Shown one piece after another: positions 53,125 through 61,861 of a stretch of DNA of 64,000 bases. The notes beneath the pieces are model-generated. The model ran no database searches, was not told where the DNA came from, and saw nothing but the letters and a program-made list of their open reading frames with translations. The first letter of the stretch is position 1. Each line of letters starts with the position of its first letter. The stretch is taken from NCBI GenBank assembly GCA_017307955.1, contig JAFKFV010000010.1, positions 1-64,000 of the forward strand, given 5' to 3'. The position numbers were made by a program, and so were the translations under genes. Source of the stretch: Allobosea sp. (GTDB lineage Bacteria; Pseudomonadota; Alphaproteobacteria; Rhizobiales; Kaistiaceae).

Positions 53125-54338
53125 TCGGAGCCGCCGTCGACGCCCTGTTCGAGCGCGAGGTCGCCTTCCTGAAGGCGATGATCCGCATGCCGAGCAACAA
53201 TCCGCCCGGCGACTGTGCCCCGCATGCCGAAATGACCAAGGCGGCGCTGGAGGACCTCGGCTTCAAGGTCGAGCAGCATCCGGTGCCGGAACCCTTCTCG
53301 CGCCAGCACGGGCTGAAGAGCATCGTCAATTTGATCGTGCGGCGCAGCTTCGGCAGCGGCGCGGGGCCGGTCGTGGCGCTCGTCGCGCATGGCGACGTGG
53401 TGCCCCCCGGCGAGGGCTGGACCACCGATCCCTATGGGGCGGAGGAGCGGCGCGGCGCCATCTATGGCCGGGGCGCGGCCGTCTCGAAGGGCGATTTCGC
53501 GGCCTATGCCTTCGCGCTCAAGGCGCTCGAGGAAAGCGGGTTGCCGCTCGACGGCGCCGTCGAGCTGCATTTCACCTATGACGAGGAAACCGGCGGCTTC
53601 GTTGGTCCGAAATGGCTCATCGAGCACGGGCTGACCAGGGCCGATTTCGCCATCACCTCCGGCTTCTCGCACGCCATCGCCACCGCTCATACCGGCGTGC
53701 TGCATCTCGAAGTGGTGGTGCGCGGACGGCAGGCGCATGCGGCCGTCGCGGCGACAGGGGCCGATGCGCTGGAGGCGGCGACGCCGATCCTCGCCGCGAT
53801 CTATGACGAGCGGCGGCGGCTCGCGGCGATCGGTTCGGAAGAGCCCGGCATCGGCGGGCCGCAGATCACCGTCGGCCTCATCTCGGGAGGCATCAGCACC
53901 AATGTCGTGCCGGACCGGATCGTGCTCCGCATCGACCGCCGCCTGATCATCGAGGAGGATGGCGAGACCGTCGAGGCCGAGCTGGTCCGCCTCATCGAGG
54001 CCGCCATGCCGAAGGCGCCGGGCATCGAGGTCGAGTGCCGGCGCATCCTGCTGGCGGAGCCGCTGCGTCCGCTGCCGGGCGTCGAACGGCTGGTCGAGGC
54101 ATTGCGCGTCCCGGCCGAGGCGCTTTCCGGGCAGCCGATCGACGTCACCGGCGTGCCGCTCTACACCGACGCCCGCCACTATGCCGCGGCCGGCATCCCG
54201 ACCGTGCTCTACGGCGCCGGGCCGCGCTCGATCATCGACGCCAACGCCCATTCAGCCGACGAGCATCTCCGCCTCGCCGATCTCAAAATGGCGACGGAAG
54301 TGGTGGCCGAGGCGCTGGCGACGCTGCTCGCAGGGTAG
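53121..54338 (+). CDS. M20 family ArgE/DapE-type hydrolase
   Basis: The 405-residue protein is a second M20 metallopeptidase-family hydrolase of a different branch. It shows VALVAHGDVVPPGEGWTTDPY near residue 95, YGRGAAVSKGDFAAYAFAL near 125, the catalytic Glu in FTYDEETGGFVGPKW near 155 and a dimerisation domain with VVVRGRQAHAAVAATGADAL. It overlaps the previous stop by four bases (ATGA), so it belongs to the same operon. It may act on a ureide or N-carbamoyl intermediate downstream of allantoate. Substrate is unknown; annotation as acetylornithine deacetylase would be too specific. Confidence 0.8.
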   Translation: MIGAAVDALFEREVAFLKAMIRMPSNNPPGDCAPHAEMTKAALEDLGFKVEQHPVPEPFSRQHGLKSIVNLIVRRSFGSGAGPVVALVAHGDVVPPGEGWTTDPYGAEERRGAIYGRGAAVSKGDFAAYAFALKALEESGLPLDGAVELHFTYDEETGGFVGPKWLIEHGLTRADFAITSGFSHAIATAHTGVLHLEVVVRGRQAHAAVAATGADALEAATPILAAIYDERRRLAAIGSEEPGIGGPQITVGLISGGISTNVVPDRIVLRIDRRLIIEEDGETVEAELVRLIEAAMPKAPGIEVECRRILLAEPLRPLPGVERLVEALRVPAEALSGQPIDVTGVPLYTDARHYAAAGIPTVLYGAGPRSIIDANAHSADEHLRLADLKMATEVVAEALATLLAG

Positions 54339-54384
54339 GCGAGGGCAGGGGCAGGTTCCCTAGTGGCCTTCCCGCCGTCGAAAC

Positions 54385-54915
54385 TTACGTCGCCTGTATA
54401 TGCCGCCGTGTCGCGAGAGCTGCGTTCTCGACATGGATCCGCCAGCCGAGCAGCGCCAGATTGAGCGCGCCGAAGAAGATAGCCAGCCAGGGCAGCGAGA
54501 GCAGCCAGGGGAGCAACGGCACCTCGAACGCGACGATCAGGTAGTTCGGATGACGGATGAAGCGATAGGGGCCGCGCCGCCGGAGCGGCTGGTCGTCGAC
54601 CGTGATGATGCGCGTCGTCCAGAACGGGCCGAGGCTGGCGATCGTCCAGACGCGCAGCAGCTGCAGCGCGGCGAAGGCGCCGAGCGCCCACCAGTTCACC
54701 GGGATGCCGGGCTGGACGAACAGGAACATGGCGAGGAGCCATGTGCCGTGCAGCAGGATGAACAGCGGATAATGCGCGCGGCCAATCTCGCGGCCGCGGC
54801 GCTTGAGGAGTTCGCGGCGGTTGCGCTCCGACCAGGCGAGCTCGATCAGGCGCTGGATAAGGACGAGGCCGAGCAGCAGATAGGGCCAGACGAGGGCGAA
54901 ATCCTTGGCGGTCAT
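54385..54915 (-). CDS. ICMT-like membrane methyltransferase, polyketide-modifying candidate
   Basis: The 176-residue protein has about five membrane spans and the isoprenylcysteine-carboxyl-methyltransferase-like C-terminal signature RRRGPYRFIRHPNYLIVAFE near residue 115, then ALLGWRIHVENAAL. It overlaps the stop-start junction of the type III polyketide synthase by four bases (ATGA). In Streptomyces (SrsA-SrsB) and Bacillus (BpsA-BpsB), an enzyme of this kind O-methylates the alkylresorcinol or alkylpyrone made by the linked synthase. The same role is inferred here. SAM is the expected methyl donor. Confidence 0.82.
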   Translation of the reverse strand: MTAKDFALVWPYLLLGLVLIQRLIELAWSERNRRELLKRRGREIGRAHYPLFILLHGTWLLAMFLFVQPGIPVNWWALGAFAALQLLRVWTIASLGPFWTTRIITVDDQPLRRRGPYRFIRHPNYLIVAFEVPLLPWLLSLPWLAIFFGALNLALLGWRIHVENAALATRRHIQAT

Positions 54916-56024
54916 GCGCGCGACGCTTCGATGCCGGCCGGCGCGACATGGACCAACTGGAAGGCGGCGGTGAAGCCGGGGCCAAGCGAGGAGAGGAGAA
55001 GGGCGCCGCCCTCGCCGCGCGCGAGCAGTTCCTCCAGCACGAAGAGCACGGTGGGCGCGGACATGTTTCCGTTCTCCCGCAACACCTTGCGCTCGGCATC
55101 GAGCCCGCCGCGCGCATAGCCGAACACATCTTCCAGAGCGTCGACCACCTTGGCGCCGCCGGGATGGCAGCAGGGCCGATCGACATCGCCACGGGACAGA
55201 CTCGCGCCGGCGAGAAATGCGTCGAGCGCGCCGGGATAGTCGCGCCCGACGATCTCGGGGATGCTCTGCTTGAAGATGACGTCGAGCCCCCCGCCATCGA
55301 CGTCCCAGCCCATGACGCCGAGCGTATCCGGCCAGCAATGTTCGCCGCCGGCGCCGATCGTCACTGCGCCATCCTCCCCGGAGCGCAGCACCGCCGCCGC
55401 GCCGCCATCGCCGAACAGGGCGCAGGCGACGAGATTGCTCTTGGTGAGGCGGTCATGGCGGAAGGCGAGCGAGGAGAACTCGACGACGATGAGAAGGATG
55501 TTGGCGCCCGGCATCGCCCGGGCCATCTGCGCGGCGCGGGAGAGGCCGAGAACGCCGCCGGCGCAGCCGAGCCCGAAGATTGGCAGGCGGACGACGTCGC
55601 GGCGAAACGGCATCAGGTTCATGACGCGCGCCTCGATGCTCGGCGTCGCGATGCCCGTCGACGAGACGAAGACGATGGCGTCAATGTCCTCTGCCTCAAG
55701 CCCCGCCGCGTTGAGCGCTTTCCGGGCGCCGTCGCGGGCGAGGGCGGTGGCGTTCTCGACATAGAGCCGCGACTTCTCGCCGAAATCGGCTTCGCCCATG
55801 AACCAGTCGACGGGCAGGCAGGAATGCCGCGTATCGATGGCGGCATTGTCGAAGACCTGCTGCAGCTGGTCGAAGAACGGCATGCGGCCGCCGAAGATCG
55901 TTCGCGCCCGCTCGCGCGCCACCGCCTGCGGCACATGATAGTCGGGCGTCACCGTGACGAGCGAGAGGAGGCTGACCGGCGACGCGAAACGCGCCGCCGG
56001 AACCGATGCGGAAGAGCCGCTCAT
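54912..56024 (-). CDS. type III polyketide synthase (chalcone/stilbene-synthase family)
   Basis: The 370-residue homodimer-type enzyme retains the catalytic triad regions: Cys in FGLGCAGGVLGLSRAAQ near residue 155, His in CCHPGGAKVVDAL near 290 and Asn in ENGNMSAPTVLFVL near 320. Its N-terminus YHVPQAVARERARTIFGG is typical of bacterial alkylresorcylate/alkylpyrone synthases. It condenses an acyl-CoA or acyl-ACP starter with malonyl-CoA units. I start at the ATG at 56024; frame further upstream overlaps the TPR gene. Starter and cyclisation mode cannot be predicted. Confidence 0.93.
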   Translation of the reverse strand: MSGSSASVPAARFASPVSLLSLVTVTPDYHVPQAVARERARTIFGGRMPFFDQLQQVFDNAAIDTRHSCLPVDWFMGEADFGEKSRLYVENATALARDGARKALNAAGLEAEDIDAIVFVSSTGIATPSIEARVMNLMPFRRDVVRLPIFGLGCAGGVLGLSRAAQMARAMPGANILLIVVEFSSLAFRHDRLTKSNLVACALFGDGGAAAVLRSGEDGAVTIGAGGEHCWPDTLGVMGWDVDGGGLDVIFKQSIPEIVGRDYPGALDAFLAGASLSRGDVDRPCCHPGGAKVVDALEDVFGYARGGLDAERKVLRENGNMSAPTVLFVLEELLARGEGGALLLSSLGPGFTAAFQLVHVAPAGIEASRA

Positions 56025-56049
56025 GCGCGCTGCCCGGCGCTGCAACCGC

Positions 56050-56619
56050 TCATTCGTGACCCGTCTCGATGAAGTTCGAGAGATCCTCGTACTGCTCGCA
56101 TGTCCTGCTCCCGCAGAGCTTTTCGAGCGTCGCGAGTTCGGCCTTGGCCTCCTCGATCCGCCCCGCGCTGGCATAGCCCTCGCCGAGATATTCGCGCGTG
56201 TTGAGATTGCCGGGCTCGATCGCCAGAGCCTGTTTGTAGAACCGGATGCCGGTATCGACATCGCCCATCTTGCGATGGCTATAGCCGATATAGGTCAGCA
56301 CCGTGGCATCGTGCTTGTTTCCGACCGCATCGAGCACGATGAGCGCATTTTCATAGTGGCCGGCGAGGGCCAGAGCGCGGCCCTGCTCGGTCAGTTCCCC
56401 GTCGGAGAGGCTGCCGGATTGCGGCTTCACGCAGCGTTCCAGCGATTTCGACCAGACCAGCCCCTTCTTGCACACCTGCTCGGCCGGCATGCCGCTGCTG
56501 CCGCCGCCGCCCGAGGATCCGCCACCACCGCCGCTCGCGGCCGCGGCCGGAAGCGCGGCGACGACGACAAGAGCGAACGCGGCTGCGCTTCGCGCTGCCC
56601 AACGAGACATGCTAGTCAT
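56050..56619 (-). CDS. exported tetratricopeptide-repeat protein
   Basis: The 189-residue protein has a signal peptide (about residues 1-27, AAFALVVVAALPAAAA), a Gly/Ser-rich linker (near 28-42), a CKKGLVWSKSLERC motif with two Cys, and TPR-like helices from about residue 75 (TEQGRALALAGHYENALIVL, ATVLTYIGYSHRKMGDVD, GIRFYKQALAIEPGNLNTRE). The ATG at 56619 has GGAGG five bases upstream; a second in-frame ATG at 56610 is further from it. It lies 25 bases upstream of the polyketide synthase start and diverges from the sigma-factor gene 80 bases away. Likely a periplasmic scaffold; partner unknown. Confidence 0.82.
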   Translation of the reverse strand: MTSMSRWAARSAAAFALVVVAALPAAAASGGGGGSSGGGGSSGMPAEQVCKKGLVWSKSLERCVKPQSGSLSDGELTEQGRALALAGHYENALIVLDAVGNKHDATVLTYIGYSHRKMGDVDTGIRFYKQALAIEPGNLNTREYLGEGYASAGRIEEAKAELATLEKLCGSRTCEQYEDLSNFIETGHE

Positions 56620-56698
56620 CCTGACCTCCGAATGTTCCCGAACCCCATCGGCGGGATCCCGCACAAACACCGCTCACCCCACCGCTATTCGCCCCGCC

Positions 56699-57196
56699 AT
56701 GCGCCCATCCGGTCACGATGATGTGAGAGACGCGCTCGGCGACCATCTCGTCAGCCTCTGGCGCTTCGCGCTCGTGCTTTCGCGCCGGCGTGACACGGCC
56801 GAGGATCTCGTGCAGGCGACATGCGTGCGCGCGCTCGAGCGGGCCGACCAGTTCCAGCGCGGCACGCGGCTCGACCGCTGGCTGTTCGCGATCCTGCATT
56901 CGATCTGGCTCAACGAGGTGAGGTCACGGCGCGTCCGGGCGGGCGCCGGCACGGTCGATGCCGAGATCGCGCTGGTCTTCGACGGCGGCAAGGCGGCGGA
57001 AACGAATATTCTCGCCGGTCAGGTGTTAGCCGCGATCGGGGCGCTCCCGGACGGGCAGCGCGAGGCGGTGCTGCTCGTCTATGGCGAGGGCTATTCCTAC
57101 CGGGAGGCGGCGGCGCTGCTCGGCGTTCCGGTCGGGACGATCATGAGCCGTCTGGCTGCGGCGCGCGAGCGCCTGGCCAGTCTCAAGGACGAATGA
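56699..57196 (+). CDS. ECF-type RNA polymerase sigma factor
   Basis: The 165-residue sigma-70-family member has only regions 2 and 4. Region 2 contains LVSLWRFALVLSRRRDTAED and LVQATCVRALERADQF; region 4.2 contains REAVLLVYGEGYSYREAAAL, then LGVPVGTIMSRLAAARERLA near the C-terminus. It directs RNA polymerase to a small regulon, probably including its own operon. Its stop overlaps the anti-sigma gene start by four bases. The ATG at 56699 begins the expected N-terminus; the longer frame upstream runs over the TPR gene's leader. The signal and regulon are unknown. Confidence 0.9.
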   Translation: MRPSGHDDVRDALGDHLVSLWRFALVLSRRRDTAEDLVQATCVRALERADQFQRGTRLDRWLFAILHSIWLNEVRSRRVRAGAGTVDAEIALVFDGGKAAETNILAGQVLAAIGALPDGQREAVLLVYGEGYSYREAAALLGVPVGTIMSRLAAARERLASLKDE

Positions 57197-58047
57197 CAGG
57201 GACGTTCATGGCCGAGCCCGACACCCACGACGATGCGCTGTTGACGGCCTATCTGGACGGCGAACTATCCGCCGACGAGCGGAGGGCGCTCGATGATCGC
57301 CTTCACGAGGAGCCCCTTCTGGCGGCGCGTCTGGAGCGGCTCCGCGAAGGCGGGGAGGGGGTCGCGCCCGCCCTGGCCATGCTCGCCGGATCGGCGCCCG
57401 AGGCGCGGTTGCGGGCGATGCTGGCGGGACAACCGGTCGATGAGCCTGTGGTGAGGGCGCCCGTTGAGAAGAAGCGCCGTCCGTGGTTCGTCCTTCCGGG
57501 TTTGGCACAGCCGTGGCGGCCGGCGGCCGCACTTGCGAGCCTCGTCCTCGTCGCGATCCTCGCGGGCGGCATCGGCTATGGGCTGGCGCTGCGCCAGGCC
57601 GAGGTGCCGGCCGAGCGCGAGACCTGGCTGCAGGCCGTCGCCGAATACTGGCGCTTCACGACGGCGGAGACGCTGGCTCTCGCCCCGTCACCGGACCTGG
57701 CGGCCAGCCAGCTTCAGCTCGCCTCGACCGCCCTCGGCCTGCCGCTCGCGCCCGGCACGATCACGGCGGGCGATGCCCCGTTCCGCGGCGCGCAGCTCTA
57801 TGCCTTCGAGGGCAAGCCGCTGGTGCAGATCGCCTATCTCGATCCCGATTATGGCCCGATCGCCTTCTGCATCATCCGCAACGGCGCTTCGGAGAACAGG
57901 GCGCCGATCGCCACCGAGATCGAGGGCTTTTCGGTCGTGCACTGGCAGGAGGGCGGCTATGGCCGCATGCTGATCGGCCGCGCGCCCGCCCGGCACCTCG
58001 ATGCACTGGCCGAACGCCTGAAGGCCGAAGCCGGGCAGGGGGCGTAA
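57193..58047 (+). CDS. membrane-anchored anti-sigma factor
   Basis: The 284-residue protein has an N-terminal zinc-less anti-sigma-type domain (LLTAYLDGELSADERRALDD, resembling RsiW/ChrR-like DUF families). One membrane span lies near residues 111-133 (AALASLVLVAILAGGIGYGL), and a periplasmic domain carries the EYWRFTTAETLAL region and a conserved-looking HWQEGGYGRMLIG tail. The first residues lack the usual HxxxCxxC zinc motif. It should bind and hold the ECF factor encoded just upstream. The start at 57193 is coupled (ATGA) to the sigma gene; an ATG at 57208 with AGGGA upstream is also possible. Confidence 0.85.
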   Translation: MTGTFMAEPDTHDDALLTAYLDGELSADERRALDDRLHEEPLLAARLERLREGGEGVAPALAMLAGSAPEARLRAMLAGQPVDEPVVRAPVEKKRRPWFVLPGLAQPWRPAAALASLVLVAILAGGIGYGLALRQAEVPAERETWLQAVAEYWRFTTAETLALAPSPDLAASQLQLASTALGLPLAPGTITAGDAPFRGAQLYAFEGKPLVQIAYLDPDYGPIAFCIIRNGASENRAPIATEIEGFSVVHWQEGGYGRMLIGRAPARHLDALAERLKAEAGQGA

Positions 58048-58057
58048 GCCCCTCGCC

Positions 58058-59389
58058 TCACACCACCTGGCCGTAGAGGTCGTAGGCGTCGGCACGCTCG
58101 ATGCGGGCGGTAAGGATGTCGCCGACGCGGATCGGGCGGCGCGAGACAAGATGGACGTTGCCGTCGATCTCCGGCGCGTCCCAGACCGAGCGGCCCTTGG
58201 CCGAGAGCCCGTTGCTCTCGTCGACGATGACCTGGATGCGGCGGCCGACACGCGTTGCGAGCCGCTTGGCACTGATCGCCTGCTGGCGCTGCATGAAGCG
58301 GTGCCACCGGCTTTCCTTGACCTCGTCCGGCACCGGATCGGGAAGGGCATTGGCGGGCGCGCCTTCGACGGGCTCGAACTTGAAGCAGCCGACGCGGTCG
58401 AGCTTCACCTCGTCCAGCCAATCGAGCAGGAACTCGAAATCCTCGTCCGTCTCACCCGGGAAGCCGACGATGAAGGTCGAGCGGATCGCGAGGTCCGGGC
58501 AGATCTCCCGCCAGCGATGGATGCGCTCGGCGGTCTTCTCCTGATGCGCCGGGCGTCGCATCGCCTTCAGCACCGAGGGACTGGCATGCTGGAAGGGAAT
58601 GTCGACATAGGGAAGGATCTTGCCTTCGGCCATCAGCTCGATGACGGCGTCGACATGCGGGTAGGGGTAGACATAGTGCATCCGCACCCAGGCGCCGAGC
58701 TCGCCGAGTTCGGAGGCGAGATCGAGGAACTTGGCGCGCACGTCACGGTCGCGCCAGCGGCTGGTCTCGTATTTGACGTCTACGCCATAGGCGCTGGTGT
58801 CCTGGGAGATGACGAGCAACTCCTTGACGCCCGCCTTCACGAGCCGCTCGGCCTCGCGCAGCACATCGGCGGCGGGGCGGCTGACGAGATCGCCGCGGAG
58901 CTTCGGGATGATGCAGAAGGAGCAGCGATTGTTGCAGCCTTCCGAAATCTTCAGATAGGCGTAGTGGCGCGGCGTCAGCTTGATGCCCTGCGGCGGCACA
59001 AGATCGACAAAGGGATCATGCGCCGGCGGCACGGCCTGGTGCACGGCACCGAGCACGCTCTCATATTGCTGCGGTCCGGTGATCGCGAGAACGTTCGGGA
59101 AGGCGTCGCGGATTTGCTCGGGCTCGGCACCCATGCAGCCGGTGACGATGACCTTGCCGTTCTCCTTCATCGCCGTGCCGATCGCCTCGAGCGATTCCGC
59201 CTTGGCGCTGTCGAGGAAGCCGCAGGTGTTGACGATGACGACATCGGCGCCATCGTGATGGCGCGATAGCTCGTAGCCCTCGGCGCGCAGATGCGTCAGG
59301 ATCCGCTCGCTGTCGACGAGCGCCTTGGGGCAGCCGAGGCTGACGAAGGAAATGCGCGGGGCTTCGCCGGCGGGCGCTTCGCGGTTCAT
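58058..59389 (-). CDS. rimO: ribosomal protein S12 methylthiotransferase
   Basis: The 443-residue radical-SAM enzyme has the three cysteines of the N-terminal UPF0004 domain ([39 protein letters not shown]), the radical-SAM motif in [20 protein letters not shown] near residue 150, and a C-terminal TRAM domain near residues 375-443. It adds a methylthio group to the conserved Asp of ribosomal protein S12. The ATG at 59389 has GGAAG seven bases upstream and starts the conserved fold; upstream frame to 59452 is poor. It converges with the anti-sigma gene, ten bases apart. Confidence 0.96.
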   Translation of the reverse strand: MNREAPAGEAPRISFVSLGCPKALVDSERILTHLRAEGYELSRHHDGADVVIVNTCGFLDSAKAESLEAIGTAMKENGKVIVTGCMGAEPEQIRDAFPNVLAITGPQQYESVLGAVHQAVPPAHDPFVDLVPPQGIKLTPRHYAYLKISEGCNNRCSFCIIPKLRGDLVSRPAADVLREAERLVKAGVKELLVISQDTSAYGVDVKYETSRWRDRDVRAKFLDLASELGELGAWVRMHYVYPYPHVDAVIELMAEGKILPYVDIPFQHASPSVLKAMRRPAHQEKTAERIHRWREICPDLAIRSTFIVGFPGETDEDFEFLLDWLDEVKLDRVGCFKFEPVEGAPANALPDPVPDEVKESRWHRFMQRQQAISAKRLATRVGRRIQVIVDESNGLSAKGRSVWDAPEIDGNVHLVSRRPIRVGDILTARIERADAYDLYGQVV

Positions 59390-59584
59390 GCGGCAACTTC
59401 CGAAGATCAGGCGCGGCGGAAACGGCGAGCCGGCGCGCGAAAAGCCCGTCATTGCGGGCGGTTGGCGCCTATCTGTCGAACCGACATGCCGCTGTCAATG
59501 GCGAAGCCGCCGCAGGCCGCGGAGAAGAGCCGCCCGAAGGGCGAGCCGCCAAGGGGAGGGCGCGCCCCCCGCCCCTCGGGAGCC

Positions 59585-60688
59585 TCAGCGGGCCGTCTTG
59601 CCCGGCCGCGTGATATCGACCTCGCCGCGCTCGTGAATGAAATTGGCGCGGCCGACGAGAAGATTGTCGATCGGCCCGATCCGGGCGGGGTCCTTGCCCT
59701 TGTAGGGCAGGGAGTGCAGCACGTAGCGCATCGCGTTGATCCGCGCCCGCTTCTTGTCGTCGGATTTGATCACGGTCCAGGGCGAATCCGCCGTATCAGT
59801 CGCGAAGAACATCGCCTCCTTGGCGCGGGTGTATTCCTGCCATTTGTCGAGGCTGGCGAGATCGATCGGCGAGAGCTTCCACTGCTTGAGCGGATGGACA
59901 TTGCGCTCCTTGAAGCGGCGACGCTGCTCCTCGCGGCTCACCGAGAACCAGAACTTGATGAGATGAATGCCGCTGCGCACGAGGTTGCGCTCGAAATCCG
60001 GCGTCTGCAGGAGGAATTCGCGGTACTCCTCGTCGGTGCAGAAGCCCATGACGCGCTCGACTCCGGCGCGGTTGTACCATGAGCGATCGAAAAGGACGAT
60101 CTCGCCGGTCGAGGGCAAGTGGCTGATATAACGCTGGAAATACCATTGGCCGCGCTCGACCTCGCTCGGCTTTTCGAGCGCCACGACGCGCGCGCCGCGC
60201 GGGTTGAGATGCTCCATGAAGCGCTTGATCGCGCCGCCCTTGCCGGCCGCGTCGCGCCCTTCGAAGAGGATGACGACACGCTGGCGCGCATCCTTGACCC
60301 AGGTCTGCAGCTTGAGCAATTCGGTCTGCAGCGCGAATTTCTGCCGCTCGTAGTCGCGGCGTAACATCTTGTAGCGATAGGGATATCCGCCGCGTCGCCA
60401 GTCGTCGGCGAGCTCGTCGCTGGTCTTTTTCGGGCGGCCGGGCGCCTTGGGAAGGCCGAACTCGGCCTCGATGCGAGCTGCGTCGTCGGGTGCCGAGCCG
60501 GCGATGATGGCGGCGACGCCCTCGCCCGTGCCCGGCTTGCCCTGGATCGCCTCGATCGCGGCGATTTCGGCCTGCTGCACGGCTTCAGCGCGCTCGGCCG
60601 CCAAGGCTTCCTCAAGCCGCGCCGCCTCGCTCTCGACCGCTCCAGCCACGCGCCGGCTCACGCCATCGTCCTTTGTCGCGCCGTCCAT
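59585..60688 (-). CDS. ppk2: polyphosphate kinase 2
   Basis: The 367-residue protein has an Ala/Glu-rich helical extension (about residues 1-90) before the PPK2 domain. The domain contains Walker A FEGRDAAGKGGAIKRFMEHL near residue 140, the lid module, and Walker B-like DRSWYNRAGVERVMGF near 200, followed by FWFSVSREEQRRRF and YTRAKEAMFFATDT. It uses polyphosphate to phosphorylate nucleoside diphosphates or the reverse. The ATG at 60688 has GGGAGG upstream; the longer frame is unlikely. The class (I, II or III) cannot be settled by eye; size and lid look class I. Confidence 0.95.
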   Translation of the reverse strand: MDGATKDDGVSRRVAGAVESEAARLEEALAAERAEAVQQAEIAAIEAIQGKPGTGEGVAAIIAGSAPDDAARIEAEFGLPKAPGRPKKTSDELADDWRRGGYPYRYKMLRRDYERQKFALQTELLKLQTWVKDARQRVVILFEGRDAAGKGGAIKRFMEHLNPRGARVVALEKPSEVERGQWYFQRYISHLPSTGEIVLFDRSWYNRAGVERVMGFCTDEEYREFLLQTPDFERNLVRSGIHLIKFWFSVSREEQRRRFKERNVHPLKQWKLSPIDLASLDKWQEYTRAKEAMFFATDTADSPWTVIKSDDKKRARINAMRYVLHSLPYKGKDPARIGPIDNLLVGRANFIHERGEVDITRPGKTAR

Positions 60689-60807
60689 GCCGCCTCCCGC
60701 CGTTGCTCGCCGCAAACGGCCGGATTATCGGCCCCGTGGCGACGCGAAGGCTTGATCTGGCGCAAGCCGGCAAAGGAGATCGCGGGGCCGGGGAGGGCGC
60801 GGCGCCC

Positions 60808-61632
60808 TCACCCGAAGGCAAGCAGCAGCGGCCGGTGATCCGAGACTTCGGGCTCGGCCACGACGTCGAAGGACGTAACCGAGACGCGCTGGTTGACGAG
60901 CATGTAGTCGGCGAAGCGGCCCGGCTTGGCGTAGAGCGAGGTTCGCGTATCGGCGAACCCACGGCCGGTGACGAGATCCGTAAGGCCGAGTTCAGCAAGC
61001 ACGGAGAAGGTCCGGCTTTCGGGCAAGACGTTGAAATCGCCGCAGACGACGAGCCGCTCTTCAACTCGCCAGACGCTCCGGATGAGTCCCGCGAGCGCCT
61101 CGGCCTGCGCCAGCCGTGCCGGCGTATCCGCCTTGCCGGCCGGATCGCGGAGCCCGTGCATCTGCGCGATCGTCGCGGTGAAATCCGCCGCGTGATCGTG
61201 GACGCGAATGACATGGGCGTTGCGGGCGCGCGGGTGATCGCCCCAGCGATCGGCGAGGAACCCGCCATGGACGAAACCCTGCGCCTGGCCGATCAGCGAC
61301 AGCGACGTTCGCCAGAAGGTCGCGAGGCCGAACTCCGACGGCACAGCCACGTCGCCGTCATGCAGCACGCCTCGCGCCGCCGGCATGAAGAGGCCGTCAT
61401 GGCCGGGCAGGGCCGCGGCGACCTCGGCGAACAGATTGGTCCGCTGCGGCAGCACGATGTCGCCGTCGCGATAGTCGAGCCAGCCATGGCCGCGACCGGG
61501 CGTACGCGTCACTTCCTGCAGGCAGATCACATCGGCGTCGGCGGCGACGAGATAGTCGAGCAGCGGGCCGTGAAGCCGGCCGCCCCAGACATTCAAGGAA
61601 AGAACGGAGGTCACGATCAGAAGCCCGGTCAA
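60808..61632 (-). CDS. endonuclease/exonuclease/phosphatase (EEP) family hydrolase
   Basis: The 274-residue protein has the EEP order: SLNVWGGRLHGPLLDYL, metal-binding Glu in VICLQEVTR near residue 40, AQMHGL near 158, GDFNVLPES near 195, FADYMLVN near 235 and SDHRPLLLAFG at the end (catalytic His). There is no clear signal peptide, only a mildly hydrophobic start, so a cytoplasmic location is likely. Substrates in this superfamily range from DNA to phospholipids and nucleotides. Nothing adjacent suggests which. It is divergent from the GFA-family gene 229 bases away. Confidence 0.85.
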   Translation of the reverse strand: MTGLLIVTSVLSLNVWGGRLHGPLLDYLVAADADVICLQEVTRTPGRGHGWLDYRDGDIVLPQRTNLFAEVAAALPGHDGLFMPAARGVLHDGDVAVPSEFGLATFWRTSLSLIGQAQGFVHGGFLADRWGDHPRARNAHVIRVHDHAADFTATIAQMHGLRDPAGKADTPARLAQAEALAGLIRSVWRVEERLVVCGDFNVLPESRTFSVLAELGLTDLVTGRGFADTRTSLYAKPGRFADYMLVNQRVSVTSFDVVAEPEVSDHRPLLLAFG

Positions 61633-61810
61633 TGGCGGCGAGCAGCCATGCTAGCAGCCGGCGCGGCGCCGTGGCGAGCCGCTCAAGCGGTTCAGGCGAG
61701 GGCGAGGCTCGCCGGGAGGACGCGCCTGATGCGGCAATGCACGATTCGCATAAGGAAGATTATGGAACCAAACGATATGGGTTGAATGGGCGAGAACCGG
61801 CTGCGATCGT

Positions 61811-61852
61811 GCCGTCGTGGTCATGCCGTCGTGGTCATGCCGGGGTGGTCAT
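61811..61852 (+). repeat. three tandem 14-base repeats upstream of the GFA-family gene
   Basis: GCCGTCGTGGTCAT occurs twice in tandem and is followed by GCCGGGGTGGTCAT, a third copy with two changes. The array ends immediately before the ribosome-binding GGGAG of the gene at 61862. Copy number could vary by slippage and alter the leader of that message. Confidence 0.85.
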
Positions 61853-61861
61853 GGGAGTGCG

